Of a stretch of 58,720 nt of DNA, positions 16,593-24,277 are shown piece after piece. The notes beneath the pieces were generated by a model, which saw only the letters and a program-made list of their open reading frames with translations, searched no databases and was not told the DNA's origin. The first letter of the stretch is position 1. Each line of letters begins with the position of its first letter. Made by a program: the position numbers and the translations under genes. Source of the DNA: JBBRWO01 sp964388455 (lineage in GTDB: Bacteria > Actinomycetota > Coriobacteriia > Anaerosomatales > JAAXUF01); assembly GCA_964388455.1 (NCBI GenBank), contig CAYMAN010000014.1:1-58720 (forward strand). Reading direction: 5' to 3'.

Positions 16593-18147
16593 GAGCGCCT
16601 CCGGCCGCAGGGAGTGTCATCACGAAGCGTGCACCAGTGGGAAGTGCGTCTTCAACCGTCAAAGTGCCATGGTGGCTGCGAACAATTTCCGAGGCAATCG
16701 CCAAACCAAGACCGGTTCCGGTCGGGGAGGACGCGGACGCCGAGCCACGGTAGAACTTGTCGAACACCAGCGCCTTCTCGGCATCGAGGACGCCGGAGCC
16801 TCGATCCTCGACCCAGACGGCGACTACGTCGCCTTCGGCACACGCGCCCACCAATATGGGCGACTCTTGGGGAGAGTACGCAAGTGCGTTCTCCATCAGG
16901 TTCACGAACGCGCGCGTGAGCTGCGAGAAATCCACGTTCACCGGCGGCATATCCGACCCGAGCGCGAAGGTGATCCGATCCGCCTGTGGCCAAGAAATTC
17001 GGGACAGCGCCGTGCCGAGAACGTCGCTGACATCCTCCGGCTCGAGATGAGGCCGCCAAGCGTCGGACTCGAGTCGCGAGAGGTCCAGCAGCGCGCCGAT
17101 GGATGAGTCCAGCCGAGCGAGGTCCTCGCTTACTGCGACGAGCTCACTGCGCACGCGTTCTGCGTCGCACGAGGTGCCTTCGTCGACCAGCCCGGTGACT
17201 CGCGCCGTCGCAGCCGCTAATGGCGTCTTGAGCTCATGCGACACTGAGGACACGAGCGTCGACTTCATGCGGTCGGTCTCGCGCAGCGCGTGCGTGTGCG
17301 CGGCTTCGTCTGCAAGCCGCTCCCGTTCGAACGCCGCCGCGGTCAGGTTCGCGACAGAGACCAGCAGGCGGGCTTCGTCTTGGCCAAAGCCTGATTCGCC
17401 CGCTGGCTTGGCCACGAACACGCCCTCGAGACCGGCGACCGTCTGGAGAGGCAGGTAGACGGCATCGGCCACGGTCCCGGGCAGCGCGCCGTTGGCCGAC
17501 ACGGTTACCACGCGGGACTCGCCAGGCTCCTCGTGATGTTCGGGATAGCCGACGGCCTTGTCGGCGGCGAGGACCCATGCGGCGAACCGCGCCTCATCGA
17601 GCGCGGGATCGGGGTCGCCAGCGGATGCGGCACAATGCGGCTCTCCGTCGTCGCCGAGGCGATACAGGGCCGTGCGCCTAGCGTTGCCCACTCGCACGAT
17701 CTGCTCGGCGACGTACTCGGCGGTGGCGGTGAGGGAGTACTCGGAGGCGATTCTGAACGACAGGCGGTTGAGCAGCTCCAGCTCCGTCTGGCGACGAAGC
17801 GCAGCCTGCTCGCGCTCGCGCAGCCGGCCCGTCTGCTGCCCCGCGATCAGCGCGACAAACAGGAAGATCATCAAGCCGATCCATTCCGGCAACGATTCGA
17901 TTGTCAGACGGTAGTACGGCGGGATGTAGAGCAGGTCGATGAAGAGGAATGCCAGCGCGGCCGCGAAGGCGGAGGGCTTGGTCCCGGAGACACGTGCAAT
18001 TATCACGATGATCGGGACGAAGAACAGCATCACCACCGGTGCCGAGACAAAGCCACGCAGTGGAAAGAACGCCAGCGAGGCGATTCCGATCGAGACTGCG
18101 GCGAGGGGGTACCCGCGCCCGCGAATGATGTGTTGACGCCAATTCAT
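16585..18147 (-). CDS. KdpD-like sensor histidine kinase without the KdpD N-domain
   Basis: A 520-aa membrane kinase. Four hydrophobic helices near the N-terminus (about 15-105) with a short DLLYIPPYYRLTI loop match the DUF4118 sensor of KdpD. A GAF-like domain (about 130-280) is followed by HisKA with phospho-His in VSSVSHELKTPLAAATARV and an HATPase domain (LMENALAYSPQE; GTGLGLAIASEIV). It lacks the KdpD/Usp N-terminal domains of the E. coli protein. It should sense K+ or turgor and phosphorylate the adjoining regulator. No kdpFABC genes are present in the window. Confidence 0.9.
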   Translation of the reverse strand: MNWRQHIIRGRGYPLAAVSIGIASLAFFPLRGFVSAPVVMLFFVPIIVIIARVSGTKPSAFAAALAFLFIDLLYIPPYYRLTIESLPEWIGLMIFLFVALIAGQQTGRLREREQAALRRQTELELLNRLSFRIASEYSLTATAEYVAEQIVRVGNARRTALYRLGDDGEPHCAASAGDPDPALDEARFAAWVLAADKAVGYPEHHEEPGESRVVTVSANGALPGTVADAVYLPLQTVAGLEGVFVAKPAGESGFGQDEARLLVSVANLTAAAFERERLADEAAHTHALRETDRMKSTLVSSVSHELKTPLAAATARVTGLVDEGTSCDAERVRSELVAVSEDLARLDSSIGALLDLSRLESDAWRPHLEPEDVSDVLGTALSRISWPQADRITFALGSDMPPVNVDFSQLTRAFVNLMENALAYSPQESPILVGACAEGDVVAVWVEDRGSGVLDAEKALVFDKFYRGSASASSPTGTGLGLAIASEIVRSHHGTLTVEDALPTGARFVMTLPAAGGARD

Positions 18148-18212
18148 GTGCTGAGCGTATCACTACGCCAATTGGAGACTCTCCCAGCTGCCGCCGGAGC
18201 ACGAGTGTCCGA

Positions 18213-18241
18213 TTGTCCCTGACCCACACGCCAGCTATACT
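18213..18241 (+). promoter_or_regulatory. Housekeeping-type promoter
   Basis: TTGTCC (18213-18218) and TATACT (18236-18241) are separated by exactly 17 bases, upstream of the deacetylase gene. The CGCCAGCTATACT stretch is identical to that in the tRNA-Ser promoter at 42457-42469. It probably drives the deacetylase gene. Confidence 0.6.
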
Positions 18242-18324
18242 CCTCCAGCTCCACCAGACTATCTCGGCGCGCCCGCTTCCCGATCTTGGGGGCGGGCGCC
18301 GATGAAGCCAGGGTCGATCCGGGG

Positions 18325-19089
18325 ATGGGTACCACGATGCGCACGAGCAAAGGGCGACACCTCCCCATCGGTGTGGGCATCTTGGTGTTTGCTGCCGTTG
18401 TTCTGACTGTCATGTGGGTCCACGCACCTGTTGCCGACGGCGTGACGCGCTCGTTCAGGCTCTCTGAGAATTCAGTCGCGCTCACGTTTGACGACGGACC
18501 TGACCCCGCGTACACGCCCGCGGTGCTCGACATCCTGCGTGCGCACGACGCGCACGCCACATTCTTCGTTGTCGGTGCCTCTGCGGATCTTTACCCTGAG
18601 CTGATCGCACGCATGATCGCTGAAGGTCATGAGGTCGCGTTTCACACGCAAACCCATCCCCATGTCGACCGCCTTGACGAGCACCAGGTGCAGCGCGAGA
18701 TTGACGCCGGTCTCGCTGTCCTGAATGCGTGCGGGGTGACGCCGATCTGGTATCGGCCCCCACGAGGCAGACTGACCGAGGTGCAGAAGACGCTCGCCGC
18801 GGAGCGGGGGATGAAGGTGGCGCTCTGGACACGGTGCATGGAGCGATCGCAGTTCGCGAACGCCGAGGAGCTCGCCGCGACGCTGGCCGAGGAGACCCGA
18901 CGCGGAGATATCGTCCTGGCGCACGATGGGCTGGCCGACCGCTCCATGACAGTCAAGGCGCTCCCCGCGTACCTGCAGGCGCTTCGCCGAGAAGGCATAA
19001 GTGTTGTCACGCTCAGCAGGCTCGAAGAAGGTGCACCGTTGCGGCCGGTCGGAGTTGCGCGACCGGTGTCGGGACACCTCGGGGAGTAG
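18325..19089 (+). CDS. Polysaccharide deacetylase (NodB-fold), membrane-anchored
   Basis: A 254-aa protein with one N-terminal membrane helix (PIGVGILVFAAVVLTVMW) and a NodB domain. The catalytic TFDDGPDP motif, the metal-binding HTQTHPH motif and the RPPRG motif are all present, as is the late IVLAHDG segment. Such enzymes remove N-acetyl groups from peptidoglycan or exopolysaccharide outside the cell. The start is uncertain between ATG 18325 and ATG 18337. The -10/-35 at 18213-18241 lies upstream. Its stop is 17 bases before the left attachment repeat. Confidence 0.9.
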   Translation: MGTTMRTSKGRHLPIGVGILVFAAVVLTVMWVHAPVADGVTRSFRLSENSVALTFDDGPDPAYTPAVLDILRAHDAHATFFVVGASADLYPELIARMIAEGHEVAFHTQTHPHVDRLDEHQVQREIDAGLAVLNACGVTPIWYRPPRGRLTEVQKTLAAERGMKVALWTRCMERSQFANAEELAATLAEETRRGDIVLAHDGLADRSMTVKALPAYLQALRREGISVVTLSRLEEGAPLRPVGVARPVSGHLGE

Positions 19090-19106
19090 GGAGCGAGCAC
19101 CCTTCA

Positions 19107-19220
19107 TTGCCCCTCACGCATGCGCCAGCTATACTGCGCTTCGCGCGTCTGTCCCCTTGGGGGCGGGCACTGCACCCTCGCGGAGAGGTGGCAGAGTGGT
19201 TGAATGCGGCAGTCTCGAAA
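19107..19220 (+). repeat. Left attachment repeat (attL): tRNA-Ser promoter plus 5' half
   Basis: Identical over 114 bases to 42441-42554. It begins at the T of the -35 hexamer TTGCCC (19107-19112), includes the -10 TATACT (19130-19135, 17-bp spacing), the tRNA leader, and the tRNA from 19182 to the last base of the 7-nt anticodon loop CTCGAAA (19214-19220). The next base differs (G here, A at 42555), three more match, then homology stops. This is the signature of site-specific integration with crossover in the anticodon loop. Confidence 0.9.
19182..19220 (+). pseudogene. tRNA-Ser(CGA) 5' half, left by integration
   Basis: The first 39 bases of tRNA-Ser (acceptor 5' strand GGAGAGG, D arm, 5' anticodon stem and loop) match the intact gene at 42516-42554. 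The 3' half is missing. The following bases GCTG can pair partly with CAGT, so a stem closing the anticodon loop survives, as expected for a recombinase core site. It keeps a complete promoter and should still be transcribed. Confidence 0.88.
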
Positions 19221-19268
19221 GCTGATCATCGCAGCTCATGGCACCTGTTTGCATTCTGATTGAACACG

Positions 19269-19298
19269 AACGGCCTCGGCTAGTTGCGGGGCCGTTTT
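19269..19298 (+). terminator. Intrinsic terminator after the half-tRNA
   Basis: AACGGCC (19269-19275) pairs with GGCCGTT (19290-19296), followed by TT. It lies about 50 bases after the truncated tRNA and would end transcription from the duplicated tRNA promoter before the first element gene. Confidence 0.6.
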
Positions 19299-19423
19299 CG
19301 CGTTCTTGGGGTCGATAGTGGTGTCACGGTACTTGGCTTCAAGGCCCCCCACGCAACCCGTTGCACGGCCTCGCTGGGCCCCGCCGATCTCGCCCAACTG
19401 CTAGACTGCGATCCAGGGGGCAC

Positions 19424-20620
19424 ATGAGCAAGAAATCCAACATACGCACTAGGCGGGACTTGGCGGATTGGCTCGAAGGACACATGAGCCGGTCCTACAA
19501 CGAGTTGCGGAAGAATCTGCGCCTTGAGGCGGACACCAATCTGCCCAAGACCTATCTGCTGGAGTTCGATTGGCCCAGCGAGCCCGTGAAGAACGAGACG
19601 GAGTTCCTGACCCAGTCACTCTCTCTCCCAAAGGCCAAGAACTCCCATGACCTGACTGCGCCCAAAGTGGTCGAACTCGCCGAATCGGGCCTCTATCGAG
19701 TCACATGGGATTCCAGCGAGGGCGATGTTGAGACCGTAGTCGACACGGTTGACGCCTCCGCGACTGGTCGTCGATTCTGGTCCGTCTTCTCGGTTGCCCA
19801 GGCCCGCCCGCTGGAACGCACGATCAGTCGGCTGATCGGCTATCAGTCCGCCGTTGACCGGCTTTGGCTGTGGCCTTCCCTTCTTCGCCAGACACAAGCA
19901 CGTGGGAACATCCGCGGATTCAGCCTGGACTTCGACAGAAGGCCGTTCGAGAAGGCCGAGGGCGACCAGGACCCGACCGACATGCTGAAGATGCAGGTGT
20001 GGGGCGGCGATGAAAGCCAGGAGATCCTGGAGGCGATATCAGCCATACCGCATTATCGACAGCGGACGACTGTGTCCAAGATTCGAATGAAGTACATCGA
20101 GTCACAGTCGAACGACCCCAGTCGCTTCAGCCTGGAGGACGTGAAGTACGACGGCAAGATGACCACTCGGGGTACCTCCGCGTCTGCGCACTTGGACCTC
20201 GTGAAAGGACTGCGAGACTCGTACGCTTCGACAATCGGCACGGTCGAAAGCGACTTCATCATACGGGCCGAGGCAGGAGATGCCCTTGCATTGAATGGGC
20301 ATCCCATTGTCTTTGACGTTTCGAGTTGCCCGATCGAGGACTTGGATCTCTTCTGCCAAATCGTCTTCTCGGGCAACTACCCGTTCAGGATGTGGGGAGT
20401 CCCCAAGAAGCTCCCGGGGACGGTGGAAGCTCGTGGTGTTGACGTAGTCGATATGCATACTGCATCGAAGCTATTCTTTGAGATCTATCCTGACGTGATC
20501 AGGATGTACCTCTACCAGGGGGCCTGCGGCAACACCGCGGCCAGGTTCTATACGAACCTACAACAGAAGTACGTCGCGGGAGTCACGGCCAAGGGCAGGG
20601 CTGGAATCGATGTCTTCTGA
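19424..20620 (+). CDS. Unknown protein A of a two-gene element cassette
   Basis: A 398-aa cytosolic protein of no family I recognise. It opens with a basic helical segment (KKSNIRTRRDLADWLEGHMS), then alternates acidic and aromatic segments (LYRVTWDSSEGDVETVVDTV; DRLWLWPSLLRQTQARGNIR) and ends with IYPDVIRMYLYQGACGNTAA. No membrane segment, signal peptide or nucleotide-binding loop is obvious. ATG at 19424 follows GGGGGC; a TAGACT -10-like hexamer lies at 19402. The next gene starts inside its last codons, so the two products are coupled. Position at the left att site, unknown content and a convergent Xre gene suggest accessory cargo such as defence or toxin-antitoxin. Confidence 0.75.
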   Translation: MSKKSNIRTRRDLADWLEGHMSRSYNELRKNLRLEADTNLPKTYLLEFDWPSEPVKNETEFLTQSLSLPKAKNSHDLTAPKVVELAESGLYRVTWDSSEGDVETVVDTVDASATGRRFWSVFSVAQARPLERTISRLIGYQSAVDRLWLWPSLLRQTQARGNIRGFSLDFDRRPFEKAEGDQDPTDMLKMQVWGGDESQEILEAISAIPHYRQRTTVSKIRMKYIESQSNDPSRFSLEDVKYDGKMTTRGTSASAHLDLVKGLRDSYASTIGTVESDFIIRAEAGDALALNGHPIVFDVSSCPIEDLDLFCQIVFSGNYPFRMWGVPKKLPGTVEARGVDVVDMHTASKLFFEIYPDVIRMYLYQGACGNTAARFYTNLQQKYVAGVTAKGRAGIDVF

Positions 20621-21524
20621 CTTCAACCTCCAACTGCTCAATATCACAATCGGGATGGCCAATGGCGACTCGATGCTTGACCCATGGTCGGCAAGCCTGA
20701 GCGGCCCGCTCGACTATCGCTTGCGCGCCGTCGAATACGAGTTTCCAGTAGCGGCGGCATCGCGGAACGTGCGTCCCGAGTGCATGCTATCCAGCGGTAA
20801 GTCCGGTCACACATTGCTGACCGAATGGACCACACAAACGAAACTCGGTCCGCGCAAGTGCGCCCAACTGGCGGCCTATGGCGCGGCTGTTGGCTCAGAC
20901 ATCACAGTGCCTTCGATCCCGGCAGCGGAGCGAGCCGACTGCAGTACCTGGGTCGTCGTGCCCAAGGCCCTCTCGGGATTGTACTCGGCGCACATCAGGA
21001 AGGCGGGTCTCGACTCGTCGATGATGCTCTCCACGATGGAAGACGCATCCGACGGGTTCATCTTCGAACACGCTGCTGGGACCCTCCGGGACACCGATGC
21101 GGCGACCCTACTGGCCTCGACGACAACGTTCGCGAGGCTGCCTTTGGGCTACGTCAGGATCGACACGGACAGCTTCGACATCGCGGAGTTCCTGGAGTTC
21201 GTTGCGGGGAGCCTAGTGAGTTTCGCAGTTTCACAGCGACTCACATTTGGGATCGAAGATGTGTGCCACTACTTGTTTCCCGGCTACTGGTCGATGCTCG
21301 GAGAGGACAAGAAGGTGGGGGTTCGACGATACACAAAGACGTCGATCGACCACATACGGGTCCATCGTGGCTTGAAGAAGTTCATTCAGCCCAGCGGCGG
21401 CGACTACGCGTTGGTCCTGCCTGCTGGACGGGCTTATCTGTCCGGGGTCAATTCGCTTCAGAAGAGCGTGGCGAAGTTCGTCGGTGAAGTATCTCAGCCC
21501 GGATACAACCTGCCGATCACCTAG
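20610..21524 (+). CDS. Unknown protein B of a two-gene element cassette
   Basis: A 304-aa cytosolic protein, not recognised. It starts within the 3' end of gene A (11-base overlap). Visible features are a long mixed alpha/beta chain, LPLGYVRIDTDSFDIAEFLE, an FGIEDVCHYLFPGYW segment, and a basic C-terminal part (KKVGVRRYTKTSIDHIRVHR). No catalytic motif can be claimed. The tight overlap implies that A and B act together, perhaps as a complex. The convergent Xre gene ends 10 bases away. Confidence 0.75.
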   Translation: MSSDFNLQLLNITIGMANGDSMLDPWSASLSGPLDYRLRAVEYEFPVAAASRNVRPECMLSSGKSGHTLLTEWTTQTKLGPRKCAQLAAYGAAVGSDITVPSIPAAERADCSTWVVVPKALSGLYSAHIRKAGLDSSMMLSTMEDASDGFIFEHAAGTLRDTDAATLLASTTTFARLPLGYVRIDTDSFDIAEFLEFVAGSLVSFAVSQRLTFGIEDVCHYLFPGYWSMLGEDKKVGVRRYTKTSIDHIRVHRGLKKFIQPSGGDYALVLPAGRAYLSGVNSLQKSVAKFVGEVSQPGYNLPIT

Positions 21525-21533
21525 CCCATGTCA

Positions 21534-21755
21534 CTAGTGGCGGGGAATCAGCTCGGGAGGCTCGACCCCAAGCGCGTCCGCTAGTTTGTGGATCGTCTTC
21601 AGGCTGACGTTCCTCCGGCCGGCTTCCGCGCTGCTAATGTAGGTGCGGTCCAGCCCGGCCAACTCGCCGAGCTTCTCCTGTGACAACCCGCGTTCGAGCC
21701 TCAGCTCGCGTAGGCGCTGTCCGAACGCTGTGCATGGATTCCGTTCTTCTGTCAT
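21534..21755 (-). CDS. Small Xre-family regulator (C-protein-like)
   Basis: A 73-aa protein that is almost entirely a helix-turn-helix domain (FGQRLRELRLERGLSQEKLG; GLDRTYISSAEAGRRNVSLK). The size and the DRTYIS..E.G.RN.SL pattern match both phage-type regulators and the controller proteins of restriction-modification loci. It is convergent with the two-gene unknown cassette and divergent from the gene at 21889. Upstream is a set of ACTAT-containing repeats that are probably its operators. No methyltransferase gene is nearby, so a classical restriction-modification role is not supported. Confidence 0.88.
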   Translation of the reverse strand: MTEERNPCTAFGQRLRELRLERGLSQEKLGELAGLDRTYISSAEAGRRNVSLKTIHKLADALGVEPPELIPRH

Positions 21756-21774
21756 GCGTTGAGTACACGGCGAT

Positions 21775-21848
21775 GCTGACTATGGGTCTACGGACTATGC
21801 GTCACGGTATTTGATTGAGTACTCCTCCAAAGGTGACGTATAGTCAGC
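21775..21848. promoter_or_regulatory. Repeat array between xre and the divergent gene
   Basis: GCTGACTAT (21775-21783) is the exact complement of ATAGTCAGC (21840-21848). Inside it, ACTATGCGTCAC (21794-21805) is complementary to GTGACGTATAGT (21833-21844) with one mismatch. ACTAT also occurs as a direct repeat 20 bases apart. The array covers the divergent promoter region of the Xre gene and the 21889 gene and probably binds Xre dimers. Confidence 0.55.
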
Positions 21849-21888
21849 ACTCGGTTGTCACGTACTCACGTAGAAGGGGAGATCTCGC

Positions 21889-22590
21889 GTGGTCCAGGTC
21901 GCCGGGAAACAGATGCCAAAGTGGCTGGTCATTCTCGTAGCCGTTCTGCTCGTCGGTGCGCTCTCCGGCACCGTGAGTCGCTGCACAGGTGGGGCGATCG
22001 AGCGAGAGCGTGCGAAGAGCGCGGCTAGCCAGGCGTCACAGCCCAAGGCGACCCCGGAGGCGCTCCCCGAATTCAAGATCGTCAAGGTAGAGGATGTGTC
22101 CGTTGGAGCGACGCCTCGTTTCGACTACAGCGTCGTGGTCTCCGGTCAGCCGACACCCGATCAGCTCAGCCGCGTGGCCGACGCTGTGTTCAAGAAGGCC
22201 CAGGCGGGTCAGCCGTTCTCGGCCCTGCGCATCGGCTTCTACGACTATCCCGAGTACGCATCACGCGAGTTCACGCTCGGCCAGGTCCAGTACGCGCCGG
22301 AAGGGAACTGGGCCAAAGCATCGACTATCGAGCCCGGTGAGTACGACTTGATGAGACCAACTGCTGAACTGCCGACCAAGGACTGGTCAAAGCAAGTCAC
22401 CGCCGACGAGGTCAAGGTGTGGGCGGCCTGGCTGACCGAGTACGACGCGGCGGCCAAGGCGATCGGCTCCGACGCGAGCAGAACGGTCGACGAGGCTACC
22501 GTCACCAAGCGCGTGTCCGAGTCGACCGGCACGTCGGTCAAGGAAGTCCAGGCGATCATCGTCAAGCAGCAGGTGTGGGCAAGCCACTAG
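21889..22590 (+). CDS. Membrane-anchored protein of unknown function
   Basis: A 233-aa protein with one N-terminal membrane helix (WLVILVAVLLVGALSG) and a soluble remainder probably facing outward, with FDYSVVVSGQPTPDQLSRVA and FYDYPEYASREFTLGQVQYA segments. The C-terminal 60 residues look helical (TKRVSESTGTSVKEVQAIIV). Not recognised. GTG at 21889 follows AGGGGAG. The next small gene starts 9 bases after its stop, so they form an operon. Confidence 0.75.
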   Translation: MVQVAGKQMPKWLVILVAVLLVGALSGTVSRCTGGAIERERAKSAASQASQPKATPEALPEFKIVKVEDVSVGATPRFDYSVVVSGQPTPDQLSRVADAVFKKAQAGQPFSALRIGFYDYPEYASREFTLGQVQYAPEGNWAKASTIEPGEYDLMRPTAELPTKDWSKQVTADEVKVWAAWLTEYDAAAKAIGSDASRTVDEATVTKRVSESTGTSVKEVQAIIVKQQVWASH

Positions 22591-22598
22591 GAGGACCC

Positions 22599-22778
22599 AT
22601 GGTATTCGGTGCCAAGGACAAGCCGGCGAAGTCGGCAGAAGCGCGCAAGTGCCCCTTCTATCACGTCGGTGGCAGCTCCGCGAGCGCGTGCATCAAGGAC
22701 AAGTGCGCGATGTGGCAAGACGAGGCGGGTGCGTGCGCGTTTAACGTACTGGCCCAAGCCGCGGTGAATCGCGGGTAG
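22599..22778 (+). CDS. Small four-Cys protein
   Basis: A 59-aa protein with CPFY near residue 18, C..DKC about 16 residues later and CAFN near the end, spaced like a small zinc- or cluster-binding knuckle. ATG follows AGGAGG at ideal spacing. It is the second gene of an operon with the membrane-anchored protein. No family recognised; the strong ribosome site supports it as a real gene. Confidence 0.65.
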   Translation: MVFGAKDKPAKSAEARKCPFYHVGGSSASACIKDKCAMWQDEAGACAFNVLAQAAVNRG

Positions 22779-22855
22779 TGCGCGCCTCACCCCGCCCCCT
22801 GCCCGGCGCATGTTGGCGCCGGGTGGGACGCGAAGCGGTCATCGTGAGGTTAGAG

Positions 22856-23062
22856 CTAGCTCGTGTGGCACGCGGGGGAGCAGATCGCGCAGCCGTTCGC
22901 CCGCGGATAGCGGACCTTGGCCTGGCTCACGGCGGTGACACAGGTGACATGCTCGCCAAGCAAATCGCGGTTCTGTGGTAGAGGCAGATACCTACAGCCG
23001 TCGCGATGGACCTCGTGGTCGCCATTTGCCTGCGCGTTGCGGTTGACATAGTACGTAGCCAT
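22856..23062 (-). CDS. Small conserved 'MATYYVNxNAQxNGDHEVH' protein
   Basis: A 68-aa protein starting MATYYVNRNAQANGDHEVH, with GCRYLP, a central Cys and a C-terminal NGCAICSPACHTS. I recognise this layout as a small hypothetical family spread over many phyla, often in accessory DNA. The conserved Cys and His suggest metal binding. No function is known to me. ATG at 23062 has GGAGA upstream. Confidence 0.75.
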   Translation of the reverse strand: MATYYVNRNAQANGDHEVHRDGCRYLPLPQNRDLLGEHVTCVTAVSQAKVRYPRANGCAICSPACHTS

Positions 23063-23221
23063 TGGTGTTCTCCTAGCACTGGGGTATTCGTCCGTGTGGA
23101 CGTCACCAGGAGTCTAGAGCGGCGGACTGACATCACATCGGGGGCTACAAACCCGCGTCTCTCGGCAGATCAATTTCTGTCACGCTAGTCCGGTACACGC
23201 CCGATGAGAGAAGAGCGTCTG

Positions 23222-24238
23222 ATGGCTATTCACGGGATTGCGTTTTCGGGTTTCGGATACGACGTCAAGAAGAGTGGACCCTACTGGCCCGCCGGTGACT
23301 TCTCGCACGGGCACGACGACCTGTGTGCGCTGCTCGTTGAAGCGGCTTGTGACAATGCCAGGAGAGCCCTGACGGGCTTCGTGTCAGACGAGCGGCTCGT
23401 CTTGCTCCAAGCCGCGGTTGCCACTGGAACGGCGGTCGAACTAATCGCCAAGGCCGCGCTCGTCCAGGTAGAACCGACGCTGTTGTGTGAGCATGCCGAC
23501 CCTGATGCGCTCCTACGCCTGTCTGGCAAGGGTGATAGATCCGAACTGCCGGCCACGAGGCTCAAGACGATTGGCGGTCAGAAGGCGGTGCGCCTTTGTC
23601 GGCGGCTTGTCAGGGGTATTACCGCGGGGGAAAGGGAGGTCGAGGCGGCGCTGGAGGTCCGCAATGCGGCACTCCATCTGGCCTTGGTGGATCGGGATGA
23701 ACTCCGAATAGCCGTGACGTTCATGGTACGAGTGGTTGATGACGTGCTGAACGGCATAGCGGCGGATCGCGAATCCTTCTGGGGTCCACATCGTGAGGTG
23801 GTCGACGGCTTTGTTGAGCAAGGCCGAACAGAAGTGGCAAATATGGTTGCCGCGAAGGTCCTGGTAGCGAGACAGCGGCTTGATGCCATCACCTCGCAGT
23901 TGAGCCCTGACGTCGCGGCAGCGGTTCTCTCCCAACGCGCATGGTGTCGCATGTCGAGTGATCATGAGGAGCCCGTCAAGTGCCCGGTGTGCAAACAGGA
24001 GGCCTGGTTGATCTGCGGCACTGAAAGGGGCGAGCCGGAGCTCATGGGTCCCGACGACGATTCGGACTGGATGGTCCCGGTCAGCGCATGGCCGTTCGCA
24101 TTCGAATGCGCCGTCTGCGGGCTCAGCCTGGATGACCGTGAGCTTCGGCAGTTCGAGTTTCCCGACTTCATTGAGCTTGAACCAGAGTCTGCACGCCCAC
24201 CGTGGTCGTTCGAGCGGGATGACCGGTGGGATACGTAA
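23222..24238 (+). CDS. HEPN-like domain plus zinc-ribbon protein
   Basis: A 338-aa protein. Its first 190 residues are helical and carry RNAALH (R147 to H152), which fits the R-x4-H motif of HEPN ribonucleases, inside a typical long-helix context (EALEVRNAALHLALVDRDE) with an upstream AVELIAKAALV helix. A C-terminal zinc ribbon (CPVCKQEAWLIC near 252; CAVC about 45 residues later) could bind nucleic acid. HEPN proteins often act as RNA-cleaving toxins or defence effectors, usually with an antitoxin; none is adjacent. The start could be ATG 23204 or 23222. The HEPN call rests on motif and helical context only. Confidence 0.6.
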   Translation: MAIHGIAFSGFGYDVKKSGPYWPAGDFSHGHDDLCALLVEAACDNARRALTGFVSDERLVLLQAAVATGTAVELIAKAALVQVEPTLLCEHADPDALLRLSGKGDRSELPATRLKTIGGQKAVRLCRRLVRGITAGEREVEAALEVRNAALHLALVDRDELRIAVTFMVRVVDDVLNGIAADRESFWGPHREVVDGFVEQGRTEVANMVAAKVLVARQRLDAITSQLSPDVAAAVLSQRAWCRMSSDHEEPVKCPVCKQEAWLICGTERGEPELMGPDDDSDWMVPVSAWPFAFECAVCGLSLDDRELRQFEFPDFIELEPESARPPWSFERDDRWDT

Positions 24239-24277
24239 CGGGACCAAAGGGACGTCTCGTCTATTGACCGAGCCTCG

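Noticed and set aside
19182..19220. A second functional tRNA-Ser
   Set aside because: Only the 5' half is present; no variable arm, T arm or 3' acceptor strand follows.
21534..21755. Controller protein of a restriction-modification system
   Set aside because: Size and helix-turn-helix fit, but no methyltransferase motifs (such as PC or DPPY with FxGxG) are found in the adjacent genes.
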